Shown piece after piece: positions 46,511-55,045 of a stretch of 64,000 nt of DNA. Made by a program: the position numbers and the translations under genes. This stretch comes from Ignavibacteria bacterium (GTDB taxonomy: Bacteria; Bacteroidota; Ignavibacteria; Tepidaquicellales; Tepidaquicellaceae). Under the pieces are notes generated by a model. That model searched no databases, was not told the origin of the DNA, and saw only the letters and a list, made by a program, of their open reading frames with translations. How positions within the stretch are numbered: the stretch's first letter is position 1; each line of letters opens with the position of its first letter. The DNA lies in the NCBI GenBank assembly GCA_016710985.1, contig JADJTX010000013.1:62001-126000 (forward strand), in the 5' to 3' direction.

Positions 46511-46548
46511 ATCTTCACATTAGTGTAATGCTAATTGAAGATTTTTTT
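46511..46548 (+). terminator. Intrinsic terminator of the secDF-STAS operon
   Basis: ATCTTCA (46511-46517) pairs with TGAAGAT (46536-46542), and an inner ATTAG/CTAAT pairing extends the stem. A run of seven T follows (46542-46548). It sits 27 bp after the STAS stop and 24 bp before purA. Confidence 0.9.
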
Positions 46549-46571
46549 ATGCTTAAAAATCAGATAATCTA

Positions 46572-47848
46572 ATGGAAAATAACATAACAGTATTAGTCGG
46601 TCTTCAGTGGGGAGATGAAGGCAAAGGAAGAATGGTTGATTACCTGGCGCAGAATGTTGACATAGTCGCAAGGTATCAGGGAGGAAACAACGCCGGTCAT
46701 ACGGTTGTAAATGAGTTCGGTACATTCAAGCTTCATCTGATCCCATCAGGGATTTTTAATAAAAATGTCATAAATATTCTCGGACCGGGAATGGTTATTG
46801 ACATTGAAGCTCTGTCAGAAGAAATTACAGAGCTGGAAAAGTCCGGCATTGACACAAAGAACATTAAAATATCCGACCGCGCTACCATCACATTCCCCTT
46901 TCACAGACTCGAAGATAATCTTGAAGAAGACAGATTAGGCAGCGCTGCATTCGGATCAACACGAAGAGGGATAGCTTATGCTTACGGCGAAAGATATATG
47001 AAGAAAAGCATTCAGCTCGGTGAATTGTTTTATCCCGAAGATCTAAAAAAAGAATCACTGATCTAGTTACCTGGAAGAATATGCTTTTCAAAAATGTTTA
47101 CCAGAGCAAAGAAGTTTTAAGTCCGGATGATATTTTAAAATGGGTAAATAATTTTGGTGATAAAATAAAACATCTCGTTTGTGATACTACAGAAATTTTA
47201 GAAGACTCCGCTTCAGCCGGAAAGAAAATATTATTCGAAGCGCAGCTTGGTTCTCTCAGAGATATTTATTTCGGAATTTATCCTTACACGACTTCCTCCT
47301 GCACACTTGCTTCTTATGCTCCTGTAGGCGGAGGTTTATTCAATAAAAGAATTGATAAAGTGATCGGTGTAATGAAATCCTTTTCAAGCTGTGTCGGCAG
47401 CGGACCTTTCGTAACTGAAATGCCGGAAGATGAAGCCGGACAATTACGTGAGATTGCTTTTGAATACGGAGCAGCTACAGGGAGACCAAGACGCATTGGT
47501 CACTTCGATGCAGTTGCAACAAAATACGGAGCTAAGATACAGGGAGTAGATGAAATTGCTCTGACAAAATTAGACAGTTTATCCGGACAGAAGAAATTAA
47601 TGATATGTACTGATTATGAAATTAACGGAAAGCTGCATAAAGATTTTCCTTTGACGCCTGCACTCGAGATCGCAAAGCCGAAGTATATTGAGATGGAAGG
47701 ATGGAGCGAGGATATTACGAAGTGCAGGAAGTTTGATGAGCTACCGAAAGCGGCGCAGAACTATGTCAATAAAATTGAAGAGCTGATCGGGTATGGGATC
47801 AAGTATGTTTCGGTTGGACCGGAAAGGGAGAGCTTGATTGTTAAATGA
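46572..47848 (+). CDS. purA: Adenylosuccinate synthase, frameshifted at an A7 run
   Basis: First committed step to AMP: IMP plus aspartate and GTP. The first part has GLQWGDEGKGRMVDYLA (catalytic Asp and P-loop), the IMP-binding NNAGHTVV and GSTRRGIAYAYG; the second has YPYTTSSCTLA and the late GRPRRIGHFDAVATKYGAKI. The frame breaks in the A7 run 47045-47051. With eight A the join reads DLKKRITDLVTWKNMLFK, exactly as the family requires, giving about 426 residues. As purA is near-essential, a sequencing error or slippage is more likely than loss of function. Confidence 0.93.
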
Positions 47849-47885
47849 GTATTGAGTATTGAGTATTGAGTATTGAGTATTGAGA
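47846..47885. repeat. GAGTATT heptamer array
   Basis: Five units of TGAGTAT, the complement of the CAATACT family, lie directly after the purA stop and before the convergent GNAT gene. Confidence 0.85.
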
Positions 47886-47888
47886 GTT

Positions 47889-48723
47889 TTATTCAAAATA
47901 TATATCAGCATACTCAGCCTTAGGTCTGTATCCGATCTCATGATAAATATGATTTGAAGTAGGATTCGATTTATCCGTAAACAATCCGCATTTTGAAAGA
48001 CCGCTCTTGAGAATTTCATTGCTCATTGATAACACGGTGCTTGTTGCATATCCATTGCCTCTGAATTTTTCCGGAGTATAGACAAGTCCAATAATCCCGA
48101 TGTTATTAGTTCTTCTCACTACAACTGCCATTGATACTATTTCATTATCATATATCCAATTGTAAAAATTTCCTTTTCTGATTCTATATTCAGTCTCCGA
48201 TCTTAACTCATCATATTCAATTCTCGAATACCCGAACGCTTCTTCGTCAAATGCAATTCTGTATTCAAATAACAGATCTAAGTTTTCCAATTTTGCATGC
48301 TCAAACTTTCCTTTGCTTAAAGTAAGATCATTTGTTTTTTCAAGTTCGTGAACGATCATTTCCCTTTTCTTGATCTGAGTTCTATTTATAGCATCAGCAA
48401 ATTTTTCCGAAATATTTTTTCACCCATCACTGCGCCAATCTTTGGGTCTAAGCCACTATAGAAGTCACCAAACAATTGAATGGCTTCTATTTTTCAGGAT
48501 CACCTGCAATAATTACTCTTGGAGTGTTTCGAAAGGATACAGCTTTTATATCTCCATTGTTCACGACAGATAGGAAATTTACGTCTTTATACTCTTTATC
48601 TTTATCTTCAAAGCCCAGACTTAAGCCAATGATCAGATTATTCTTCAGCTCGTTTTGTTCGAGATAGCGGTAGTTTGCATCGAGAAATTCACGGGGAGTT
48701 TTATGTATGATTAATTTGCTCAT
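47889..48723 (-). CDS. GNAT-family acetyltransferase, frameshifted twice
   Basis: Acetyl-CoA-dependent acyltransferase of the FR47-like type. The 5' piece (48723 to about 48487) reads NFLSVVNNGDIKAVSFRNTP then GDPEK. Adding one base to the T5 run 48490-48494 leads into IEAIQLFGDFYSGLDPKIGA and VMGEKIF. A second indel at the A3 run 48410-48412 leads into KFADAINRTQIKKREMIVHE. The rest has the acetyl-CoA loop VYTPEKFRGNGYATSTV and LFTDKSNPTSNHIYHEIGY. About 277 residues once joined. The acceptor is unknown. Confidence 0.78.
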
Positions 48724-48740
48724 TGGGTTACTAAAAGAGA

Positions 48741-48911
48741 TTTTACCACTAAGGCACTAAGATCACTAAGGTTTTCCAGCTATCAAATCTTTAGAGAAAA
48801 TCTTAACTTAGTTATAAAAGGAACATCTATATAACAAAAAATAAGCCAATTTTTCTTATTTCAACTTATGAAACAAATTATCTTAGTGTTCTTAGTGCCT
48901 TAGTGGTAAAA
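48741..48911. repeat. Near-perfect 31-bp inverted repeat pair
   Basis: TTTTACCACTAAGGCACTAA at 48741 onward and its complement ending at 48911 match over about 31 bases with few differences, separated by about 110 bp of AT-rich DNA. No gene lies inside. It resembles the dispersed CACTAAGG-type intergenic words found in many bacteria of this group. Confidence 0.8.
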
Positions 48912-48919
48912 TATAACTT

Positions 48920-49483
48920 TCATCCGTTTACATCTTCACCCTTAGCTACATCCTTCTCTTCAATGAAGATTGCATCTGATTCATTTGGCTTTTGACCGGC
49001 AAATGTACTTGATGTAGTATAGCTTTCCTTTGGAGTAAAATCTGTTTTGACAGGCAGTTCAGGTTTTTTTCGGTCGATCAATGCATCAAATGAGATCAGT
49101 CCGGCTCCGGTAAACATCACTGCAACAGATGCTGCAAGGAAAACCAAATTGTAGCTGAACGGGAGCTCTTCATGTCCGAAACCGAGCACAAGTAAAAAGC
49201 TTACCGTCATGCAGGCAATGAAGAAACTCGCAATAGGCGTGAATAAACCGATTATAAATAAACCTCCGAAGATCATTTCCATGAACGGTAATATGAATGC
49301 AAGTATGAACGCGGCTGTTTCATTCATCTGACCTGTGTCCTGTACTGATCTGATGAATCCCTGCAGATCCAATATCTTTCCCGCACCGGCAAACAGAAAC
49401 ATTGAACCGAGCGCAACTCTGATAAACAGAATTCCTACTGAAGAAGAAAATTTTCCGCTTCTTGCTTTAAAAAACATACTCAT
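48920..49483 (-). CDS. DoxX-family membrane protein
   Basis: 187 residues, four membrane helices (about 15-35, 55-75, 80-100, 110-130). The opening RVALGSMFLFAGAGKILDLQ is the DoxX signature, and FILPFMEMIFGGLFIIGLFT follows. A polar C-terminal tail of 50 residues is extra. DoxX proteins are quinone- or redox-linked, but their roles vary. It is divergent from the metallophosphatase gene, with a perfect inverted repeat in between. Confidence 0.85.
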   Translation of the reverse strand: MSMFFKARSGKFSSSVGILFIRVALGSMFLFAGAGKILDLQGFIRSVQDTGQMNETAAFILAFILPFMEMIFGGLFIIGLFTPIASFFIACMTVSFLLVLGFGHEELPFSYNLVFLAASVAVMFTGAGLISFDALIDRKKPELPVKTDFTPKESYTTSSTFAGQKPNESDAIFIEEKDVAKGEDVNG

Positions 49484-49590
49484 AATTGTTGATTTTAATT
49501 TTGATTAAATTACAAATGAAATAAGAGAGTTTCTATCTTAAATTTTGTGTACGTAGTTTTAATTTAATTGATCTGAAGGTTGCCGGATCA

Positions 49591-49655
49591 AAGTTGTCAA
49601 ATCTATTTAAGTAAAATCAGTTAACTGTACATATTTCATTTAGATTTGACAACTT
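49591..49655. promoter_or_regulatory. 15-bp perfect inverted repeat in a divergent promoter region
   Basis: AAGTTGTCAAATCTA at 49591-49605 is exactly complementary to 49641-49655, with a 35-bp spacer. It lies between divergently transcribed doxX (start 49483) and the metallophosphatase gene (start 49704). The placement suggests paired operator half-sites, possibly with looping, or a long hairpin leader. No binding protein can be named. Confidence 0.5.
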
Positions 49656-49703
49656 TACTATCAATATGTATTTTGATAACTAAATTTATTCTGCATTTAA
49701 ATT

Positions 49704-51491
49704 ATGAAGCTTAAAGAAATTAAGCGAATGCCGATGGTCAACTGGTTCGATGTCGGCCAGCTTACCAATACCGCAATAAAAATGATATTCTCAACTGTCA
49801 TCGGACAACAGTCCGATAAAAGAATTATACAGGCGCTTTCATCCGTAAAGAAAGATTTTTATGATTACAGTTGTTTTTATGAGGATGACGGAGACAAGCC
49901 TAAGATTGACAGAGATAAACCGAGACTGGAAATGTGGCTTGATTACATTTCAGATACAGGTGACGGATGGAGTCCAACTTATGCAGTCGCCTATTATGCA
50001 TCAAACCCTGAGCTTGCACTGAAGATCAATGATAAAACTTTTAAAACAAAAAGAGGAGAGGTGCTTATATTCGGAGGTGATGAAGTTTATCCGACTCCAA
50101 GCAAGGAAGCTTATAATAAAAGATTAATTATGCCATATGAGGCTGCTTTCGGTGATGATAAACCCGAACATAAACCGCACGTCTTTGCTATCCCGGGGAA
50201 TCATGACTGGTATGACGGACTTGAAGCGTTCTCAAGAGTGTTCAGTTCAGATCTCGACAGAACTTTCGCAGGGTGGCTTACCAGACAAAGAAGAAGTTAC
50301 TTTGCATTAAAACTTCCTGCCGGATGGTGGCTGCTCGGATCTGACGGTCAGCTTCAGTCAGACATTGATACCCCGCAGATCGAATATTTCAGAAATATTA
50401 CCGAAAAGTATATGCAGGTTGGTGATAAAGTCATACTCTGCATCTCACAGCCTAACTGGATCTATGCGCATAAATATAAAGAATTTAATCAGCCCTATGA
50501 TGAAAGTGATCTGATTTATTTGCAGAATGAGATTTTAGCTAAGAAAAACATTGATGTAAAGGTTTATCTTTCGGGAGATTATCATCATTACAGAAGGCAC
50601 GAAGAGACAAAGCCAAAAGATAGTAATGCAAAAGTTCAGAAAATAACCGCCGGCGGAGGAGGCGCTTTTTTACATCCTACAAATGACATTGATGTTTCAC
50701 TCATAACGGAAAATTACGGCAGCGATAAAAAGTCCAGCCGTAAATTCGCCTTGAAGAAAAGTTATCCCGATGTTGAAACTTCAAAAAAATTAGCGTTCAA
50801 AGACCTTCTTTTTTTATTTTTAAACCCGGGATTCGGGATCATCACAGCAAGTCTGTATCTTCTGACAGCATGGATGGTAGGAGCAACACTTAATTTTCAA
50901 GCCCCGTCTAATTTGCTTGAAACATTTTACCTGACAGCAAAAGCATTTAAAGACAATCCCTTTGTTGCTCTGTGGATCTTTCTGGTATTCGGATTATTCA
51001 TTATGTTTACAGATACACATTCAAAGATATATAAATGGGGAGGCGGATTTCTTCACTGCCTGGCTCACATGACAAGTACTTTTTACATCGGCTGGGGAAG
51101 TTTATATGTTACAACGGTTCTTTTCGGAGAAGACTCTTTGCTGCAGTTCATAACTGCTTTCGGATTGATCTTTGGATTAGGCTGGGTAATTGGCTCGGTA
51201 ATACTCGGAATTTATCTTTTCATTTCAATGTATTTTTTCGGAAGACATAATGAAGAAGCGTTCTCCGCTTTGAAAATTCAGGACTATAAAAACTTTCTCC
51301 GGCTTCATATCTCCGGAGACGGAACACTTACAATTTATCCAATAAAACTCCATAAAGTCGCACGAAAATGGAGAGACAGAAAGGAAAATGAAAAAGATAA
51401 GATCAAATCTTACATTGTTCCGTTGGACGGCTCAGGAGCGGAGCTGATTGAAGAACCGATCATTCTAAAGCCAAATGAACTCATCAACTGA
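49704..51491 (+). CDS. Membrane-bound calcineurin-like metallophosphoesterase
   Basis: 595 residues. The metal-binding motifs of the calcineurin-like fold are present: YISDTGDGW (about residue 92), FGGDEVYP, PGNHDWYDG (about 156) and SGDYHHYRRH (about 291). Residues 370-520 hold about five membrane helices, followed by a cytoplasmic tail with short repeats of charged residues. Substrate unknown. The catalytic part precedes the membrane part and has no signal peptide, so it likely faces the cytoplasm. Confidence 0.8.
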   Translation: MKLKEIKRMPMVNWFDVGQLTNTAIKMIFSTVIGQQSDKRIIQALSSVKKDFYDYSCFYEDDGDKPKIDRDKPRLEMWLDYISDTGDGWSPTYAVAYYASNPELALKINDKTFKTKRGEVLIFGGDEVYPTPSKEAYNKRLIMPYEAAFGDDKPEHKPHVFAIPGNHDWYDGLEAFSRVFSSDLDRTFAGWLTRQRRSYFALKLPAGWWLLGSDGQLQSDIDTPQIEYFRNITEKYMQVGDKVILCISQPNWIYAHKYKEFNQPYDESDLIYLQNEILAKKNIDVKVYLSGDYHHYRRHEETKPKDSNAKVQKITAGGGGAFLHPTNDIDVSLITENYGSDKKSSRKFALKKSYPDVETSKKLAFKDLLFLFLNPGFGIITASLYLLTAWMVGATLNFQAPSNLLETFYLTAKAFKDNPFVALWIFLVFGLFIMFTDTHSKIYKWGGGFLHCLAHMTSTFYIGWGSLYVTTVLFGEDSLLQFITAFGLIFGLGWVIGSVILGIYLFISMYFFGRHNEEAFSALKIQDYKNFLRLHISGDGTLTIYPIKLHKVARKWRDRKENEKDKIKSYIVPLDGSGAELIEEPIILKPNELIN

Positions 51492-51552
51492 CAATTTTCA
51501 CTGACAATTTTCAACTGTCAATTATCAATTGTCAATTATCAATTATCAACTA
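51489..51552. repeat. TCAATTA heptamer array
   Basis: CAATTTT/CAATTGT/CAATTAT 7-mers fill the gap between two convergent genes and touch the metallophosphatase stop. Confidence 0.8.
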
Positions 51553-51806
51553 ATATTATCATACCTCACCAGCTCCCACTTCATATCTGTATTGCTGAAT
51601 GAAAGTTCGCACAGAAGATCTTTGTCTTTGCAGGTGACAATGAAATGTGTTACGAATCCCTCGCGTGCAGGGATCTTCCAGCTCTGCAGCATCTCTGTAA
51701 CTTTATAAGTGCTGTTGTTCCATTTAAACTTTATGATCTGAATCTTCAGATTGTTGAAGTGGACAATGACCTCAACCGGTTCGAATACCTGGTTTACTTT
51801 TAGCAT
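51546..51806 (-). CDS. Small conserved-looking protein of unknown function
   Basis: 86 residues, no signal peptide, predicted all-beta with a pattern of hydrophobic strands and tryptophans (KFKWNNSTYKVTEMLQSWKI, MKWELVRYD). The layout recalls DUF6504-like proteins, which are short beta proteins with an RFxW...Y opening, but I cannot be sure. It begins just after the repeat array and is transcribed against the upstream gene. Confidence 0.55.
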   Translation of the reverse strand: MLKVNQVFEPVEVIVHFNNLKIQIIKFKWNNSTYKVTEMLQSWKIPAREGFVTHFIVTCKDKDLLCELSFSNTDMKWELVRYDNIS

Positions 51807-51967
51807 AATAAAGGAATTTATTTAACCTTAATAATTTAAGGTTAATATTTAAAAGAAACAATGCAAGTGAGGACATAATTTTAAGAAAGTCTATTATTTT
51901 AATGGAAAGGTAAATATTGGATTATTATATTGATAAAATTTTTTAAACGAGACAACAGAAATTTCAA

Positions 51968-52633
51968 TTGAAAAATACTGCAATTCCAAAAGTTAAAATC
52001 TGCTGCATCAGCAGTACAGCCGAAGCACTCACTGCAATCTCTCACGGTGCATCAGCTCTCGGTCTTGTTTCAAATATGCCGAGCGGTCCGGGAGTTATTT
52101 CGGATGAGATGATCCTGAAAATTGTAGAGGTCATTCCGGAAACTCTTGACACTTTTCTTCTGACAAGTGAAATTGAAACGAAACAGATAATTTTACAGCA
52201 TAAGAAATTCAAAACAAGAACTTTACAATTGGTAGATGAAGTTAAATTAAATGTTTATGAAGAACTCAAGTATGAAATACCGGAAGTTAAATTAGTTCAG
52301 GTAATTCACGTCATTGATGAGAGTTCAATTGATTATGCGAATAGTATTTCAAAGTATGTCGACGCAATACTTCTTGACTCGGGTAATCCTAATTTGAAAG
52401 TGAAAGAGCTTGGAGGCACAGGAAAAGTTCATGACTGGAGTATCAGTAGTAAGATCCGTGAAAAGGTTGACGTTCCGGTATTTCTTGCAGGAGGACTGAA
52501 TCCTGAGAATGTCAGGGAAGCCATTGAAACAGTTGAACCTTACGGAGTTGATCTATGTAGCGGAGTCCGGACAAACGGGAAGCTGGATGAAGGAAAGCTG
52601 AAGAAATTTTTTGAAGCAGTAAGAAGCAGTTAG
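51968..52633 (+). CDS. trpF: Phosphoribosylanthranilate isomerase-like protein
   Basis: TIM-barrel enzyme of tryptophan synthesis (PRA to CdRP). The family catalytic residues are in place: general-base Cys in VKICCIS (about residue 11) and general-acid Asp in AILLDSG (about 138). Phosphate-binding loops GGTGKVHDW, FLAGGLNPENV and GVDLCSGVR are present. It uses a TTG start at 51968. The loop after strand 1 is less conserved than in typical TrpF. No other trp gene is near, so a different isomerase role is possible. Confidence 0.8.
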   Translation: MKNTAIPKVKICCISSTAEALTAISHGASALGLVSNMPSGPGVISDEMILKIVEVIPETLDTFLLTSEIETKQIILQHKKFKTRTLQLVDEVKLNVYEELKYEIPEVKLVQVIHVIDESSIDYANSISKYVDAILLDSGNPNLKVKELGGTGKVHDWSISSKIREKVDVPVFLAGGLNPENVREAIETVEPYGVDLCSGVRTNGKLDEGKLKKFFEAVRSS

Positions 52634-52689
52634 CAGTTAATCTAAAAGTATTAACTTTTAACTTTTAAATTTTAACTTTTAACTATTAA

Positions 52690-54384
52690 CTATTTCAGCA
52701 AAATCATACTATTAGTCTGAACAAAATCCCCTGCCTGCAGCTTATAAAAATAAATCCCGCTGCTGAGATTGCTTCCGTCAAACTTTACTTCATAATTCCC
52801 TTCATTCTGCATTCCATTTACTAAAGTCATAATTTCTTTTCCGAGATTATTATAAACAACAAGCCGTACATCTGACGTCTGACCTCTGACGTCTGACGGG
52901 ATTGAATAACGAATAACAGTAACCGGATTAAAAGGATTTGGATAGTTCTGCCCAAGTTCAAACCTGTCAGGTATATTCTCCGAAATAAAATTAGCATTAA
53001 CCGGAGTTGAAATTATTGAAGTGTAACATTCCATATTGAATCCGCCTGATCTTTCGTCAGTCCAGACAGGAACAATCCTGTCATTGTAATAATCTATTCC
53101 AATATAATCACCGAAACGAACGGCAGTATTCGGCTGATTGGTTGGTGATGGCTGAGAGCTAATATTCAGATTAGAAAAACTTAAACCGCCGTCGGTAGAA
53201 TGTGCGAGATATGCATCAACAATTGTGTTGGAGGATGTATTTCTTGAATCATAAAAAACAATTGCGATATTTCCTTTTTCATTAACTTCTATCCACGGCC
53301 AGCACTGGAGCTTTCCGTTTGCGATTGCATCATTATTTACACGCAAAGGTGAAGACCAGTTAGCTCCTCTGTTCGTCGAACGTGTCAGAAAAATATCAGG
53401 ATCTCCATTTCTTGAATCGCAGAATGCAACATATATATTTCCGTTATTCGGACTCCCTGAAATATCAGCAGCAATTGACGGACAGGTAATATTGCTCGAA
53501 GAAATTGAGATCTCAGGAAAAGGACCCTGCGCTATGACTTTATCAGTAGAAAAAGTATTTCCGCCGTCAGTGGATTTATCAAATTTTATTATTTGGTCAG
53601 CTGTATTTCCGTCAAGCCAGGTAATATAAATTTCACCGTTCAATCCGACAACTACATCAGATCCCTGAACACCAAACTCATCATCACTTACTGCAACAGG
53701 TGCAGACCAGTTAACTCCTCCGTTTATTGATTTAGTCAGTTTTATTCCGGTGACATCACTAAATCTTGTCCAGCTGATATACATAGTATTATTGTAAGGA
53801 CTTCCGGGAGTTCTGTCTGAATCAAACATTTCTTTATCTTCTGATCCGGTGTTGGCAACTAAATACGCTGTAGGGAAAGTTACTCCGCCGTCAGATGATT
53901 TGTAAACAGCCACTGCAACATTGGTTCCTATACAGACTACAGCTATGTAAAAATTTCCTGTAGAATCTACATTTACAACAGGGTCGCTGTTTCTTGGAAA
54001 TCCGGGAAGCAGAGTTGAATCGAGCAATTTACTGACTGACCAGGTGCTTCCTCCGTCAGTGGAATAACTGTATCCGACTTTCCTGTTTGCCGGACTGACA
54101 CCTGTTCTGAAATCTCTCCACGCAGCTACAACAAGGTTAGGATCTTTTCGGCTTATCTTTACTGAAGTTTCATTCTGCGGAAAGCTGTCTCTGGAAATAT
54201 TGTAGTTATTAAAGATAATGGAATTGTATGAATTGGTATGATTGGAAAAGGAATTTTGAATTACTCCGAACTTTTCAGTTTCTTCATCAAGAGATTTTGA
54301 AAATCTTTTGGGCTTATCATTATCTGCTTTTACGGTTAAAAATGATACCGCGAAAATTAGCAATAGAAATATTGCTTTAATCAT
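52690..54384 (-). CDS. Secreted Asp-box (BNR) beta-propeller protein with T9SS sorting domain
   Basis: 564 residues with a signal peptide (1-20). Five Asp-box motifs are visible (STDGGSTWS, SINGGVNWS, STDGGNTFS, STNRGANWS, STDGGLSFS), which build a sialidase-like six-bladed propeller. The catalytic Arg triad and Tyr/Glu pair of true sialidases were not identified. Residues about 475-564 are a type IX secretion sorting domain (ELGQNYPNPFNPVTVIRYSI, then GIYFYKLQ and a Lys end). It is thus exported to the cell surface. The linker in the sorting domain contains a heptamer DNA repeat. Confidence 0.85.
   Translation of the reverse strand: MIKAIFLLLIFAVSFLTVKADNDKPKRFSKSLDEETEKFGVIQNSFSNHTNSYNSIIFNNYNISRDSFPQNETSVKISRKDPNLVVAAWRDFRTGVSPANRKVGYSYSTDGGSTWSVSKLLDSTLLPGFPRNSDPVVNVDSTGNFYIAVVCIGTNVAVAVYKSSDGGVTFPTAYLVANTGSEDKEMFDSDRTPGSPYNNTMYISWTRFSDVTGIKLTKSINGGVNWSAPVAVSDDEFGVQGSDVVVGLNGEIYITWLDGNTADQIIKFDKSTDGGNTFSTDKVIAQGPFPEISISSSNITCPSIAADISGSPNNGNIYVAFCDSRNGDPDIFLTRSTNRGANWSSPLRVNNDAIANGKLQCWPWIEVNEKGNIAIVFYDSRNTSSNTIVDAYLAHSTDGGLSFSNLNISSQPSPTNQPNTAVRFGDYIGIDYYNDRIVPVWTDERSGGFNMECYTSIISTPVNANFISENIPDRFELGQNYPNPFNPVTVIRYSIPSDVRGQTSDVRLVVYNNLGKEIMTLVNGMQNEGNYEVKFDGSNLSSGIYFYKLQAGDFVQTNSMILLK
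52870..52897. repeat. Heptamer repeat inside the T9SS sorting-domain coding sequence
   Basis: Four 7-bp units (ATCTGAC, GTCTGAC, CTCTGAC, GTCTGAC on the plus strand) encode SDVRGQTSDVR in the sorting domain between two strands. Three units equal seven codons, so this insertion keeps the frame. Confidence 0.85.
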
Positions 54385-54499
54385 AAATCCCCTTTTTAAT
54401 AGTTGTTTTGGAAATCAGATCAGTATACTCTTTTTTCCTTATGCAGGCTTAATCATTTAACTAAAAAAAATCACAAACATATCAAACCTACTTAAATAT

Positions 54500-54901
54500 T
54501 TATTTATTTTTTGAAGACATCTTTCTTAAAAAGAACGCGACAAGACCTGCTATTATACCATACCCGATTCCAAAGAAAGGACCAGAAAATAAAAGTACAT
54601 ACTGAGGAGCAAGATCACCTGTTATGTTTTTAAAGCCGTCAAGTGATCCGGGATTATTTTCAAGATAAGTATTGAACATAACCGCCTGGACTATAGAACC
54701 GAATATACCCGTCAGCAGTCCTACAACCACACCGTGCATAAACAAAGAATTCTCACAGGTCCTTGAGATTATAATACCTGCAACAACTGCAAATATTATC
54801 ATGTAAACCGTCATGTAATTGCTGTTGATGACCCCGAATACTGATGCTACAGCAATCGCAACACCGACTAACGTTAATAGTAAAATTATTTTCCAGTTCA
54901 T
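54500..54901 (-). CDS. Small four-helix membrane protein of unknown function
   Basis: 133 residues with four hydrophobic helices (about 5-23, 27-44, 55-75, 100-122) and a short Lys-rich tail. A Gly-rich helix (FSGPFFGIGYGIIAGLVAFF) closes it. I recognise no family beyond a general DUF-type integral membrane protein. Transcribed toward the Asp-box gene. Confidence 0.6.
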   Translation of the reverse strand: MNWKIILLLTLVGVAIAVASVFGVINSNYMTVYMIIFAVVAGIIISRTCENSLFMHGVVVGLLTGIFGSIVQAVMFNTYLENNPGSLDGFKNITGDLAPQYVLLFSGPFFGIGYGIIAGLVAFFLRKMSSKNK

Positions 54902-54949
54902 AAAGAAAGTTTAATTTGAAATTATTATTTTAAAATTATTTGAAGGTTA

Positions 54950-55045
54950 ATTTAATTCATTGCTCATTGCTCATTGTTCATTGCTCATTGTTCATTACTC
55001 ATTGTTCATTACTCATTGTTCATTGTTCATTGCTCATTGCAAATT
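54950..55045. repeat. CATTGCT/CATTGTT heptamer array
   Basis: About twelve 7-mers (CATTGCT, CATTGTT, CATTACT) run from about 54958 into the last codons of the TMTC-like gene, whose C-terminus (about residues 667-669) is encoded by array DNA. Confidence 0.9.
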
